The notes beneath the pieces were generated by a model. The model had not been told where the DNA came from. It worked only from the letters and a program-made list of their open reading frames with translations, and did no database searches. Source: Plantibacter auratus (lineage in GTDB: Bacteria > Actinomycetota > Actinomycetes > Actinomycetales > Microbacteriaceae). Taken from it: 64,000 nucleotides of DNA. This document shows, in pieces, positions 8,352 through 16,767 of the stretch. Both the position numbers and the translations under genes were made by a program. The DNA is taken from NCBI RefSeq assembly GCF_050587365.1, contig NZ_JBOBFV010000001.1:1178001-1242000 (forward strand), given 5' to 3'. How positions within the stretch are numbered: the stretch's first letter is position 1; every line of letters begins with the position of its first letter.

Positions 8352-9131
8352 TCAGATGCCCTGCCAGGCGGGCTTGTTGGCGTACGCGTAGCGGTAGTAG
8401 TCGGCGTGCTGCAGCTCGGACGCCGCCGCTTCGTCGAGGACCACCGTGGCGCGCGGGTGCAGCTGCACCGCCGAACCGGGGAGGTTCGCGGAGAGCGGCC
8501 CCTCGAGCGCAGCGGCGATCGCAGCGGCCTTCCCCGCACCGAAGGCGAGGAGGACGAGGTGTCTCGCACGGAGGATGGTGCCGAGTCCCTGAGTGATGCA
8601 GTGCATGGGTACGTCGTCGATCGAGTCGAAGAACCGTGCGTTGTCCCGGCGGGTCTGCTCTGTCAGGGTCTTCACGCGGGTGAGCGAGGCGAACGACGAG
8701 CCCGGCTCGTTGAACCCGATGTGGCCGTCGGTGCCGATGCCGAGGATCTGCAGGTCGACGCCGCCGGCGGCCTGGATCGCCGCTTCGTAGTCGGCGCCGG
8801 CGTGCTGGATGGTCTCGGCCGCACCGTTCGGCACCTGGATGCGCTCGGGCGCGAGGCCGAGCGGCTCGACGACCTCACGCGTGATGACGGAACGGTACGA
8901 CTCGGGGTGCCCGGCCGGCAGGCCGACGTACTCGTCGAGGGCGAACCCGCGCACCTGCGAGAGATCGAGGCCCTGCGAGCGTGCGGCGAGCGCCTCATAG
9001 ACGGGGAGCGGTGTCGAACCCGTCGCCAGTCCGAGGACGGCGTCTGGACGCTCCTCGATCAGGGCGACGATCGCCTCCGCGACGAGGGCGCCTGCGGCAC
9101 CGCTGTCCCCCACGATCACGACTTCAGCCAT
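8352..9131 (-). CDS. nagB: Glucosamine-6-phosphate deaminase
   Basis: A 259-residue cytoplasmic enzyme converting glucosamine-6-phosphate to fructose-6-phosphate and ammonia. Visible signatures are LGLATGSTPLPVYE, GFALDEYVGLPAGHPESY and the active-site segment GIGTDGHIGFNEPGSS. AGGAG precedes ATG 9131. The gene overlaps the end of the upstream ROK gene by 8 bp, so the two form an amino-sugar catabolic operon. Confidence 0.96.
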   Translation of the reverse strand: MAEVVIVGDSGAAGALVAEAIVALIEERPDAVLGLATGSTPLPVYEALAARSQGLDLSQVRGFALDEYVGLPAGHPESYRSVITREVVEPLGLAPERIQVPNGAAETIQHAGADYEAAIQAAGGVDLQILGIGTDGHIGFNEPGSSFASLTRVKTLTEQTRRDNARFFDSIDDVPMHCITQGLGTILRARHLVLLAFGAGKAAAIAAALEGPLSANLPGSAVQLHPRATVVLDEAAASELQHADYYRYAYANKPAWQGI

Positions 9132-10035
9132 GCGACGATTCTCCTCTTCCCACGAGCGCTGCGCCGATGGCCGCGACGGGGGATCCCGTCGGCACGAGGC
9201 GCACGCGCTGTTCCAGTTGCAATGATGCGACGAATCGAGACCCGGCGGCGGATTCGGCCAGAGCCTCGCGGATGACGGCGAGCAGTCGCTCGCCGAGAGC
9301 GGTGAGTCCTCCTCCGAGGACGATGTCGTCGGCGTCGACGGTGAGGGTCAGGATGCGGACGGCCGCGGCCGCTCCGTGACCGAGGCGTGCGCGGAGCGCG
9401 ATGGCCCGCGGGTCACCGGCGTCGGCATGGTCGAAGAGGTCGAGCACCGGCAGCGCCACGTCGGCTCCCCAGGCGGCGGAGACCGCACCACCGGCGGCCA
9501 TGGTCTCGACGCACCCGCGCTGCCCGCACCCGCAGCGGTCGCCGAGCGGATCGACCGACAGATGCCCGACCTCGCCGGCGACCCCGCTCGAGCCCTGCCA
9601 GAGCCGGCCGTCCGTGACGATGCCGGCGGCGACGCCCGTGCCCAGATTGAGGTAGGCCATCGTGCCGGAACCGTCGAGCAGCTGCCAGGCGCCGAGCGCG
9701 GCCGCCTTCACATCGTTCTCCACGGCGACGGGGACGCCGAGGCGCTGGGCGAGGATCGCACCGAGCTCGAGTTCCTCCACGTCGAGGTTGACGGCGTGGG
9801 TCACGCGGCCGGTGCCCGGGACGATGAGGCCGGGGATACCGACGCCGACCGACGTGAACGCGTCGATCGGACGCGCGACGGCGTCGGAGAGCCGACTGAC
9901 GGCCTCGACGGCGGTTTCGACGACCGCTTCCGGACCGCGTCCGGTGCCCAGCCTGAGCCGGTGCAGGAGCGCGCCGTCATCCGTCACGACGACGGCATCG
10001 GTCTTCGTGCCGCCGATGTCGAGTCCCACCCTCAC
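9124..10035 (-). CDS. ROK family sugar kinase (probable N-acetylglucosamine or glucose kinase)
   Basis: A 303-residue ROK protein. The N-terminal phosphate loop reads VGLDIGGTKTDAVVV, and the ROK signature GEVGHLSVDP is followed by the zinc-binding CGCGQRGCVE motif. There is no N-terminal winged helix, so it is a kinase rather than a NagC-type repressor. GTG 10035 is chosen because GGAG lies nine bases upstream. Coupling to nagB favours GlcNAc or glucosamine as substrate, but this is inference. Confidence 0.88.
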   Translation of the reverse strand: MRVGLDIGGTKTDAVVVTDDGALLHRLRLGTGRGPEAVVETAVEAVSRLSDAVARPIDAFTSVGVGIPGLIVPGTGRVTHAVNLDVEELELGAILAQRLGVPVAVENDVKAAALGAWQLLDGSGTMAYLNLGTGVAAGIVTDGRLWQGSSGVAGEVGHLSVDPLGDRCGCGQRGCVETMAAGGAVSAAWGADVALPVLDLFDHADAGDPRAIALRARLGHGAAAAVRILTLTVDADDIVLGGGLTALGERLLAVIREALAESAAGSRFVASLQLEQRVRLVPTGSPVAAIGAALVGRGESSHG

Positions 10036-10118
10036 GCGGTTCGTCTCCGGAGGGCGTCGTGGCGCGTCTGCATGCTGTGGTTCCTTCGATCCGTGATGCG
10101 ACCCGCTCGCACCACCGG

Positions 10119-10139
10119 TTTGTTCGCCAAGCTTACAAA
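10119..10139. promoter_or_regulatory. AT-rich inverted repeat upstream of the ROK-nagB operon
   Basis: TTTGT (10119-10123) and ACAAA (10135-10139) flank an 11-nt centre containing AAGCTT, within an outer GTTT/AAAC pair. It is one of the few AT-rich stretches of the 259-bp gap between the ROK gene and the divergent lipoprotein gene. It is a candidate operator or promoter element, and the binding factor is unknown. Confidence 0.4.
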
Positions 10140-10294
10140 TAAACGGGGCTCGCGTCCATGCCGACGACGACCACACATGATGATCGGGCCGCGCACGCCT
10201 GCGGGTGGCGGGCTCGACCGGGTAGCCTGGAGGCCGACCCGCAGCGCGCGGGCGGGCCCGCCACGGGCACCGAACACGGGGGAATCACACCACC

Positions 10295-10675
10295 ATGAAG
10301 AAGAACGCAGCAGCATTCCTCGGCGCGATCGCCGTCTCGGGCCTGCTCCTCACCGGCTGTGCCGGCGGCGCCCAGAGCAAAGAGGATGCATGCAAGCTCA
10401 TCCAGTCCGAGGTGACGGAGTCGGCTTCGCAGCTGCAGTCGGGCCTGAGCTCGCTGTCCTCCGACCCCGAGGCGGCCGTCACCCAGCTCGACGACTTCTC
10501 CGGAACGTTCAAGGCGGCGGCCGACAAGGTCACCAACGACGAGGTGAAGACCGCGGCGAACGACTCGGTGAAGGCGCTCAACGACTTCATCGACGTCGCG
10601 AAGACGGCTGTCGACGACCCGCAGAACGTCGACCAGACGGGGCTCACCGATTCACTCACGAAGCTCCAGGACTAG
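10295..10675 (+). CDS. Small lipoprotein of unknown function, probably cut short by a TAG
   Basis: A 126-residue protein with signal peptide and lipobox (LLLTGCAGG, Cys about 22), then a helical domain without recognisable family. A cysteine follows soon after (EDACKLI). The TAG at 10673 is followed in frame by ten coding-like codons, FTTLGNTCSL, and then a second TAG at 10706. The extra cysteine would pair naturally with the N-terminal one, so the first TAG looks like a recent nonsense change. Cell-envelope location is inferred from the lipobox. Confidence 0.8.
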   Translation: MKKNAAAFLGAIAVSGLLLTGCAGGAQSKEDACKLIQSEVTESASQLQSGLSSLSSDPEAAVTQLDDFSGTFKAAADKVTNDEVKTAANDSVKALNDFIDVAKTAVDDPQNVDQTGLTDSLTKLQD

Positions 10676-10722
10676 TTCACCACGCTCGGCAACACCTGCA
10701 GCCTCTAGCTCGACACGACTGA

Positions 10723-10758
10723 CGACGGGCCCCGGATCGGCTGATCCGGGGCCCGTCG
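10723..10758. terminator. Bidirectional hairpin terminator between the lipoprotein gene and the ABC operon
   Basis: A 16-bp perfect stem with a 4-nt GGCT loop. It lies between the convergent ends of the lipoprotein gene (10675) and the permease gene (10777). There is no U tract, as is common in high-GC genomes. Confidence 0.8.
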
Positions 10759-10776
10759 CCGTCTCCGGTCCGACGG

Positions 10777-11694
10777 CTACTTCACGGATCCCTCGGTGAG
10801 CCCGCCACGCCAGAAGCGTTGCAGCACGATCATCGCGATCGCCAACGGGATGATCGACAACAGCGCGCCGCCGGTCGTCAGCTCGTAGAACTCCGGCAGG
10901 CGGTCGACCTGGCTCCGCCAGTTGTTGAGGCCCAGCGTGATCGGGTACAGCGTGCTGTCGGACAGCATGACGAGCGGCAGGAAGTAGTTGTTCCAGATGC
11001 CGACCAGCTGGAAGAGGAAGACGGTCACGAGCGCGGGCGTGAGGATCTTCAGCCCCACGGTGTGGAAGATCCGCAGCTCGCTCGCGCCGTCGATCCGTGC
11101 CGCCTCGATGAGCGAGTCGTCGATCGTCGCTTCGGCGTAGATCCGGCAGAGGAACAACCCGAACGGCGAGACGAGCGACGGCAGGAGCACCGACCAGTAC
11201 GTGTTCGCGAGCCCCATCTGACTGAAGAGCAGGAACAGCGGGAGCGCGGTGGCCGTCCCCGGCACGAGGACCCCACCGAGGATGGCGCCGAAGACGAGGT
11301 TGCGCCCGCGGAACCGGTACTTCGCGAGCGCGTATCCCCCTGCGGCGGCGAGGTACGTCGCGATGAGTGCTCCCACGCCCGCGTACAGCACCGAGTTGCC
11401 GAACCAGCGGACGAAGATGCCGCCGTCGTAGGTGAGCACCTCGTGGAGGTTCGACCACAATGAGAACTCGGAGCCGAGGAGGAAGCCGTTGCTGCCGAAC
11501 AGATCCTCGGTGCTCTTGGTCGCAGCGATCACCACCCAGTACACCGGCACCAGGAAGTAGACCGCGACGACGACGAGGATGCCCGTCACGAGCACCCGCA
11601 TCGCCCTGGATCCACCCGGCCGACCCTGCTGATCGCTCAGCCGCTGGGCTCGCTTCGACGAGGTCGCGGTCGTGATGCTCCGGGTCTCGCTCAT
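10777..11694 (-). CDS. Carbohydrate ABC transporter permease, MalG type
   Basis: A 305-residue permease with six hydrophobic segments and the cytoplasmic EAA loop EAARIDGASELRIFHTVG that contacts the ATPase. AGGAGGG precedes ATG 11694, which overlaps the stop of the upstream permease (ATGA). It is the last gene of a binding protein-permease-permease cluster. No ATPase gene is present, so a shared MsiK-like ATPase elsewhere probably energises it. Confidence 0.93.
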   Translation of the reverse strand: MSETRSITTATSSKRAQRLSDQQGRPGGSRAMRVLVTGILVVVAVYFLVPVYWVVIAATKSTEDLFGSNGFLLGSEFSLWSNLHEVLTYDGGIFVRWFGNSVLYAGVGALIATYLAAAGGYALAKYRFRGRNLVFGAILGGVLVPGTATALPLFLLFSQMGLANTYWSVLLPSLVSPFGLFLCRIYAEATIDDSLIEAARIDGASELRIFHTVGLKILTPALVTVFLFQLVGIWNNYFLPLVMLSDSTLYPITLGLNNWRSQVDRLPEFYELTTGGALLSIIPLAIAMIVLQRFWRGGLTEGSVK

Positions 11695-12644
11695 GATGCC
11701 CTCCTCGACGTCAGACGCAGGAAGATGAACGACAGCGCGAACGCGACAACGGCGATGAGCACCGCCTGCGCTGCGGCGACGTTGTAGTCGTTGTAGGCGA
11801 ACGCGGTCGTGTAGGCGCTGAGGTTCGGCGTGTACTCGTTGTCGATCGCGGGCGACACGGTCTGCAGCACCTGGGGCTCGGCGAAGAGCTGGAGCGTGCC
11901 GATGATGGAGAACACGGTCGTGAGGATGAGCGCCGGCCGGATGAGCGGGAGCTGGATGCTCATCGCGACGCGGAACGGGCCGGCGCCGTCGACCTTCGCG
12001 GCTTCGTACACCTCGCCGGGGATGGCCTTCAACTGGGCGACGATGATCATCATGTTGTAGCCGGTGTAGGTCCACGTCACGATGTTGGCGATGGACCAGA
12101 GCACGGTGCCTGCGCCGAGGAAGTCGAGCTCGATCCCCATCGCCCCGGCGATGTCGATGATCGGGCTGAGTCCCGGGACGTAGAGGAACGACCAGAGGAT
12201 CGTCGCGATCACGCCGGGGATGCCGTAGGGCAGGAAGTACACGGCCCGGAAGAAGCCCGGCCATTTCGCGGAGGCGGACTCGAGGAGGAGCGCCAGCAGG
12301 GTGCACAGGGCGATCATGACCGTGACCTGCACGACGCCGAAGAGGAGCATCCGGCCGATCGAGGCGATGAAGTTGCCGTTCTCCAGGGCCTGGGCGTAGT
12401 TGGAGAACCACGCGAACTCGGTCGTGACACCTTCCTCGCCGAAGACGCCCTTCCGTGAGACCCGGAGGAAGCTGCTGCCGATCGCGACGATGATCGGCAG
12501 GATGAAGGTGAGGACGAAGAGCGCCAGGAACGGTCCGAGGAGCACCCACGGAGCCGCGACCGAGGTCCGGCGTCGTCGTTGCGCTCCCGACCGCGACGGG
12601 TCGTCCGCCACACCTCGCGCCGGGCGTTCCGTGACGGCGCTCAC
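11691..12644 (-). CDS. Carbohydrate ABC transporter permease, MalF type
   Basis: A 317-residue permease. After a basic N-terminus it has six membrane segments and the loop EAAKVDGAGPFRVAMSIQLP. GTG 12644 overlaps the stop of the binding-protein gene (GTGA). It pairs with the downstream MalG-type subunit to form the membrane channel. The transported sugar cannot be read from the sequence. Confidence 0.92.
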   Translation of the reverse strand: MSAVTERPARGVADDPSRSGAQRRRRTSVAAPWVLLGPFLALFVLTFILPIIVAIGSSFLRVSRKGVFGEEGVTTEFAWFSNYAQALENGNFIASIGRMLLFGVVQVTVMIALCTLLALLLESASAKWPGFFRAVYFLPYGIPGVIATILWSFLYVPGLSPIIDIAGAMGIELDFLGAGTVLWSIANIVTWTYTGYNMMIIVAQLKAIPGEVYEAAKVDGAGPFRVAMSIQLPLIRPALILTTVFSIIGTLQLFAEPQVLQTVSPAIDNEYTPNLSAYTTAFAYNDYNVAAAQAVLIAVVAFALSFIFLRLTSRRAS

Positions 12645-13978
12645 GACGCCGCCTCGATCCGGAGGCCCTTGTTGCGGAAGGCGGTGATGACGTCGCGCTG
12701 TCCCTGGACCACGGCGTCCACGAGGGTGCCGCCCGAGGCCTTGGCCCGGAACCCGTCGGCGAGGATGTTGAAGGTCTGCTGGGTGAGTGGCCACCACTGC
12801 CACTCGTTGTTCTGTTCCTTGGCCGCCGGCACGAAGACCTCCTCGTTGTAGTTCTGGCCACCGAAGAACTCGCTCGGTTGCTGTCGGCGGGCACCGATGT
12901 AGGCGTCGTTCGGCGACCACCCGATGCCGGAGTGCTCGATCATGGCGTCGATGCCGGCGTCGCTCGTGGTCATCCACACGGCGAATTCGAGCGCCTCCCT
13001 CGGGTGGGCGCTGTTCGCCAGGACGGCAGCCGTGGACCCGCCCTGGAAAGTCGAGCCGTACCCCTCGCTCCCCCACCGGGGCAACGGCGCGACCCGCCAC
13101 TTGCCCTCGGCCCCCGAGACGCCCTGCAGGAGGGCGTCTCCCCAGCTGGCTCCGGCGAGCGACGCGATCGAGTCCTTCGCCGCAGCGGCGAACCAGGCCG
13201 GTGAGAATTGACTGTAGGAGGTGGTCATGACGCCCTCGTCGATGGCCCGGTCGAAGAATCTGGCCGTCTCCAGGGTCGCGTCGTCCGTCATGTCCACGAT
13301 CCACCGGTCGCCGTCGACGCGGAACCAGGACGCGCCGGCCTGGGTCGCCATGGCCGCGAACCACGAGGCGTCGTCGAGGGCGAAGCAATCCAGGTACATG
13401 TCGGCCTCGCGCACCGCCCCCGCCACCTGCAACCACTCGTCCCAGGTGGCCGGGGGCTTCGCGCCCACCCGGTCGAGCAGGTCCGGGCGGTAATAGAGCG
13501 CCATCGGACCGGAGTCCTGTGGGATCCCGTAGACCCCGTCGACGTAGGAGACCTGGTTCCAGAGGGTCTCGTTGTACCGCGACGCGACCTCGTCCGCGCC
13601 GTAGCGCCGGAGGTCGACCAACCCGTTCACGAGCAGGAACTCGGGGAGCGTCCGCATCTCGACCTGCGCGAGGTCCGGACCACCACCCGCGGCGAGCGCC
13701 GAGTAGAGCTTCTGATACCCGCCGTCGTTGCCTCCGGGGATCCAGACCGCCTCGACCTGCACGTTCGGGTGGTCGGCGTTCCAGACGTCCGCGACCTTCT
13801 GGAGGTCCTTCAACCAGGCCCAGTACGTGAGCGTGATCCGTTCGCCGGCGGCTGCCGGGGCGATCGTCGGACCGGTGTTCGGCGACACCGTCCCCGGGGT
13901 GGAACAGCCCGCCAGGAGCGCGGTCGCACCACCCGCTGCAGCCCAGGCGAGCAACTGTCTTCTCGTCATCGGTGACAT
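12641..13978 (-). CDS. Extracellular sugar-binding lipoprotein of an ABC transporter
   Basis: A 445-residue family 1 solute-binding protein. The N-terminus MTRRQLLAWAAAGGATALLAGC combines a twin-arginine-like motif with a lipobox (Cys about 25). Family features follow: LTYWAWLKDLQKVADVWN near the start and GGSTAAVLANSAHPREALEF in the ligand-binding fold. It captures the sugar for the two permeases encoded next. ATG 13978 and ATG 13969 are both possible starts. Confidence 0.92.
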   Translation of the reverse strand: MSPMTRRQLLAWAAAGGATALLAGCSTPGTVSPNTGPTIAPAAAGERITLTYWAWLKDLQKVADVWNADHPNVQVEAVWIPGGNDGGYQKLYSALAAGGGPDLAQVEMRTLPEFLLVNGLVDLRRYGADEVASRYNETLWNQVSYVDGVYGIPQDSGPMALYYRPDLLDRVGAKPPATWDEWLQVAGAVREADMYLDCFALDDASWFAAMATQAGASWFRVDGDRWIVDMTDDATLETARFFDRAIDEGVMTTSYSQFSPAWFAAAAKDSIASLAGASWGDALLQGVSGAEGKWRVAPLPRWGSEGYGSTFQGGSTAAVLANSAHPREALEFAVWMTTSDAGIDAMIEHSGIGWSPNDAYIGARRQQPSEFFGGQNYNEEVFVPAAKEQNNEWQWWPLTQQTFNILADGFRAKASGGTLVDAVVQGQRDVITAFRNKGLRIEAAS

Positions 13979-14057
13979 CGATGGTCCTCACTTCGTCGTC
14001 GAGGTGGTCCATCGACGCTAACACGACCGTCCGGACCGGCGTCGAGACCCGAACGGC

Positions 14058-14095
14058 GGACGGGGCCCGGGAGCGTGTGCTCCCGGACCCCGTCC
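14058..14095 (-). terminator. icd terminator
   Basis: A 17-position stem with one C-A mismatch and a GTGT loop, 33 bases after the icd stop. Confidence 0.8.
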
Positions 14096-14127
14096 GTGTG
14101 GTGCTGCTGTCGGTCAGGCCGACGTCA

Positions 14128-15342
14128 TCAGGCCAGGCGTGCCTTGAGGTTCGCCGAGATGGTCTCGAGGAACTCCTCGGTCGTCTGGTAGGCCTGGTCG
14201 GGGCCGACGAGGAGCGCGAGGTCCTTCGTCATGGCGCCGGACTCGACCGTCTTGATGACGACGTCCTCGAGGGTCGCCGCGAACTCGATGAGCTCCTGGT
14301 TGCCGTCGAGCACGCCTCGGTGCTGCAGGCCACGGGTCCACGCGAAGATCGAGGCGATCGGGTTCGTCGACGTGGGCTTGCCCTGCTGGTGCTGGCGGTA
14401 GTGGCGCGTGACGGTGCCGTGTGCCGCCTCCGCCTCCACGATCTTGCCGTCGGGCGTGGCCAGCACGCTCGTCATGAGACCGAGCGAGCCGAAGCCCTGC
14501 GCCACGGTGTCGGACTGCACGTCGCCGTCGTAGTTCTTGCAGGCCCAGACGTAACCGCCCTCCCACTTCATGGCCGAGGCGACCATGTCATCGATGAGTC
14601 GGTGCTCGTAGGTGATGCCGGCAGCCTCGAACCGCTCCTTGAACTCCGCGTCGAAGATCTCCTGGAAGATGTCCTTGAACCGGCCGTCGTAGGCCTTGAG
14701 GATGGTGTTCTTCGTGGAGAGGTACACCGGGTAGTTGCGGTTCAGGCCGTAGTTGAGGCTCGCACGCGCGAAGTCGCGGATCGACGCGTCGAGGTTGTAC
14801 TGCACCTGTGCGATGCCGTCGCCGGGCGACTGGAAGACCTCGAACTTCTGCGGCTCCGAACCGTCGTCGGGCGTGAACTCGACCGTGAGCTTGCCCTCGC
14901 CCTTGAACAGGAAGTCGGTCGCGCGGTACTGGTCGCCGAACGCGTGGCGGCCGATGATGATCGGCTTGTTCCACCCGGGCACGAGACGCGGGATGTTCGA
15001 GATGATGATGGGCTCGCGGAAGATGACGCCGCCGAGGATGTTGCGGATGGTGCCGTTCGGGCTCCGCCACATCTTCTTGAGACCGAACTCCTCGACACGG
15101 GCCTCGTCGGGGGTGATGGTCGCGCACTTGACGCCGACGCCGTGCTTCTGGATGGCGTGTGCGGCGTCGATCGTGATCTGGTCGTCCGTCTCGTCACGCT
15201 TCTCGATGCCGAGGTCGTAGTACTCGAGGTTCACATCGAGGTAGGGGTGGATGAGCGAGTCCTTGATGAACTGCCAGATGATGCGAGTCATCTCATCGCC
15301 GTCGAGTTCGACGACGGTGCCTTCGACCTTGATCTTCGACAC
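14128..15342 (-). CDS. icd: NADP-dependent isocitrate dehydrogenase
   Basis: A 404-residue enzyme of the homodimeric, eukaryote-like IDH class. It oxidises isocitrate to 2-oxoglutarate in the TCA cycle. Signatures include VVELDGDEMTRIIW, WKSPNGTIRN-like MWRSPNGTIRNILGG, and the metal/substrate region KNYDGDVQSDTVAQGFGS. GTG 15342 (MSKIKVEG) follows AAAGGA; the extra N-terminal codons of the longer frame are not supported. Confidence 0.95.
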   Translation of the reverse strand: MSKIKVEGTVVELDGDEMTRIIWQFIKDSLIHPYLDVNLEYYDLGIEKRDETDDQITIDAAHAIQKHGVGVKCATITPDEARVEEFGLKKMWRSPNGTIRNILGGVIFREPIIISNIPRLVPGWNKPIIIGRHAFGDQYRATDFLFKGEGKLTVEFTPDDGSEPQKFEVFQSPGDGIAQVQYNLDASIRDFARASLNYGLNRNYPVYLSTKNTILKAYDGRFKDIFQEIFDAEFKERFEAAGITYEHRLIDDMVASAMKWEGGYVWACKNYDGDVQSDTVAQGFGSLGLMTSVLATPDGKIVEAEAAHGTVTRHYRQHQQGKPTSTNPIASIFAWTRGLQHRGVLDGNQELIEFAATLEDVVIKTVESGAMTKDLALLVGPDQAYQTTEEFLETISANLKARLA

Positions 15343-15623
15343 TGGTTGTCCTTTCTGATGCCGCCCTGAGCCGAGCGGCCTACGGAGGTGCGCACGCGGT
15401 GGAGTGCTCCGCATGGCATGGAGGAGACCGCATCCGAAAGGTGGACGGCACGGCCACGCCCTAGCTTACAAGACCCGCCAGGTCTCTTGACATCGAGACA
15501 GTTGCGGATGGCCTGGTTCCGTCCACGACCCCAGCTGTGGGTCGGCCGTGGAAGTCGGCGGTCACCGCGTGTCGCCCGGGGGCCGGACTATCCGCGGTCG
15601 GCTCGACCGGTTAGCCTAAGGAC

Positions 15624-16076
15624 ATGGCTGAGCTGCGTCTGGAAGAACTGTCCGCATCGAAGATCGTGGCGGTCAACGCGCTCACCATGAAACCCGGGCA
15701 GGAGCAGTTCATCGCCCCGGTGTCCTACGCGGTCGCCGCCGCGGTCGTGAACCCCGCCACCTCCTGGCAGCGCGTCATCCTCGACGGCGACGAGGTCGTC
15801 GGCTTCATCTCCGCCAACTTCGACCACGAGTCGACGCAGGAGGAGTTCCGCTCCGCCCTGTGGCGCATCAACGTCGACGCCGACGACCAGGGCCGGGGCG
15901 TCGGCCGGTTCGCGGTGGCCTCGCTCATCGAGGAGGCCAAGCAGCGTGACTTCGACCACGTCAACGTCATCTACGAGCCCGGTGATCTCGGTCCGGAGGC
16001 GTTCTTCCTCCGCGTCGGGTTCACCCCCGTCGGCGAGACCCAGTACGGCGAGACCATCGGCAGCATCAGTCTCTGA
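15624..16076 (+). CDS. GNAT family N-acetyltransferase
   Basis: A 150-residue GNAT. The acetyl-CoA loop is DDQGRGVGRFAVASLI, preceded by strand ALWRINVDA and followed by the FFLRVGFTPVGE segment typical of the diamine/spermidine acetyltransferase-like branch. The substrate is unknown. AAGGA lies immediately before the ATG. It is followed after 4 bp by the alkyltransferase-like gene. Confidence 0.88.
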   Translation: MAELRLEELSASKIVAVNALTMKPGQEQFIAPVSYAVAAAVVNPATSWQRVILDGDEVVGFISANFDHESTQEEFRSALWRINVDADDQGRGVGRFAVASLIEEAKQRDFDHVNVIYEPGDLGPEAFFLRVGFTPVGETQYGETIGSISL

Positions 16077-16080
16077 GGCC

Positions 16081-16455
16081 GTGAGCGGGTCGTCACCGAC
16101 GGACTCGGCTGAGGCGTTCGCCGAGGCCGTACTGGCCGTCGTCGCCGACATCCCCGAGGGTTGCGCCCTGAGCTACGGCCAGGTCGCGTCGATCATCGGG
16201 TCGAAGTCCGCGCGCGGCGTCGGTCGTGTGATGGCGCAGTACGGGCACGCCGTGCCCTGGTGGCGGGTCGTCCGGTCGGGCGGTCTCCCTCCGACGGGGC
16301 ACGAGGATCGCGCGCTCGAGCACTACGAGGCAGAAGGCAGCACGGTGCTGTCGATGGGCTGCCCCGTCGTCGCCACCTGGACGATGAGCCCGAGGAGCGC
16401 TCCGATGACGGCGAGGGCGGCGCCGCCCAGCAGGGCGAGGAGTCGGTACCGGTAG
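16081..16455 (+). CDS. Alkyltransferase-like (MGMT-family) DNA-binding protein with atypical C-terminus
   Basis: A 124-residue protein whose first 85 residues match the MGMT DNA-binding domain (LSYGQVASIIGSKSARGVGRVMA). The alkyl-acceptor PCHR is replaced by AVPWWRVVR, so it cannot accept alkyl groups; such proteins bind O6-alkylguanine and hand it to repair. After LEHYEAEGS the family's usual tail with a short VDL-type ending is missing. It is replaced by about 30 residues encoded opposite the next gene. GTG 16081 is only tentatively the start, because GAGG sits very close. Confidence 0.75.
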   Translation: MSGSSPTDSAEAFAEAVLAVVADIPEGCALSYGQVASIIGSKSARGVGRVMAQYGHAVPWWRVVRSGGLPPTGHEDRALEHYEAEGSTVLSMGCPVVATWTMSPRSAPMTARAAPPSRARSRYR

Positions 16456-16658
16456 AGGCCGACGACGCCCACGATCAGCAGCAGCACGAAGGTGATGATC
16501 GTGCTCTCGAAGAAGTACGGACTCGCCTGGGCGAAGATCGTCCCGGCGAACTGGTAGCCGACGAACGTGACGAACATGACCCCCAGGAAGCCCACGACGA
16601 TGGTCGCGACGGCGGCGGCGGCGGATGCGATGAGCTTGCGGCTCCAGGTGGCAGTCAT
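16323..16658 (-). CDS. Small membrane protein of unknown function
   Basis: A 111-residue protein with three hydrophobic segments (about residues 9-38, 53-70 and 74-97) and a short polar end, TTGQPIDSTVLPSAS. I do not recognise a family. Its last 133 bp lie opposite the end of the alkyltransferase-like gene. ATG 16658 is used; GTG 16682 would add eight residues. No clear Shine-Dalgarno is seen. Confidence 0.6.
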   Translation of the reverse strand: MTATWSRKLIASAAAAVATIVVGFLGVMFVTFVGYQFAGTIFAQASPYFFESTIITFVLLLIVGVVGLYRYRLLALLGGAALAVIGALLGLIVQVATTGQPIDSTVLPSAS

Positions 16659-16682
16659 TCGACAACCGTAGCTCAACGACAC

Positions 16683-16715
16683 AGCGGCGTCGGGCCACGG
16701 GGGCCCGACGCCGCT
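16683..16715 (-). terminator. purH terminator
   Basis: A 14-bp perfect stem, AGCGGCGTCGGGCC with its complement, and a 5-nt loop, 52 bases after the purH stop. Confidence 0.8.
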
Positions 16716-16767
16716 GGGAGATCACCAGGAGCCTGCCCAGAACCCCCACAGGGGCGGGCGGCACGGC

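Noticed and set aside
10032..10073. 13-codon ATG frame whose TGA overlaps the GTG of the ROK kinase gene
   Set aside because: It could be a coupling leader peptide, but it has no strong ribosome site of its own and such short frames arise by chance.
15482..15499. GTCTC-N8-GAGAC inverted repeat with TTGACA between icd and the GNAT gene
   Set aside because: No matching -10 box at proper distance and only 5-bp arms, so a promoter or operator is not supported.
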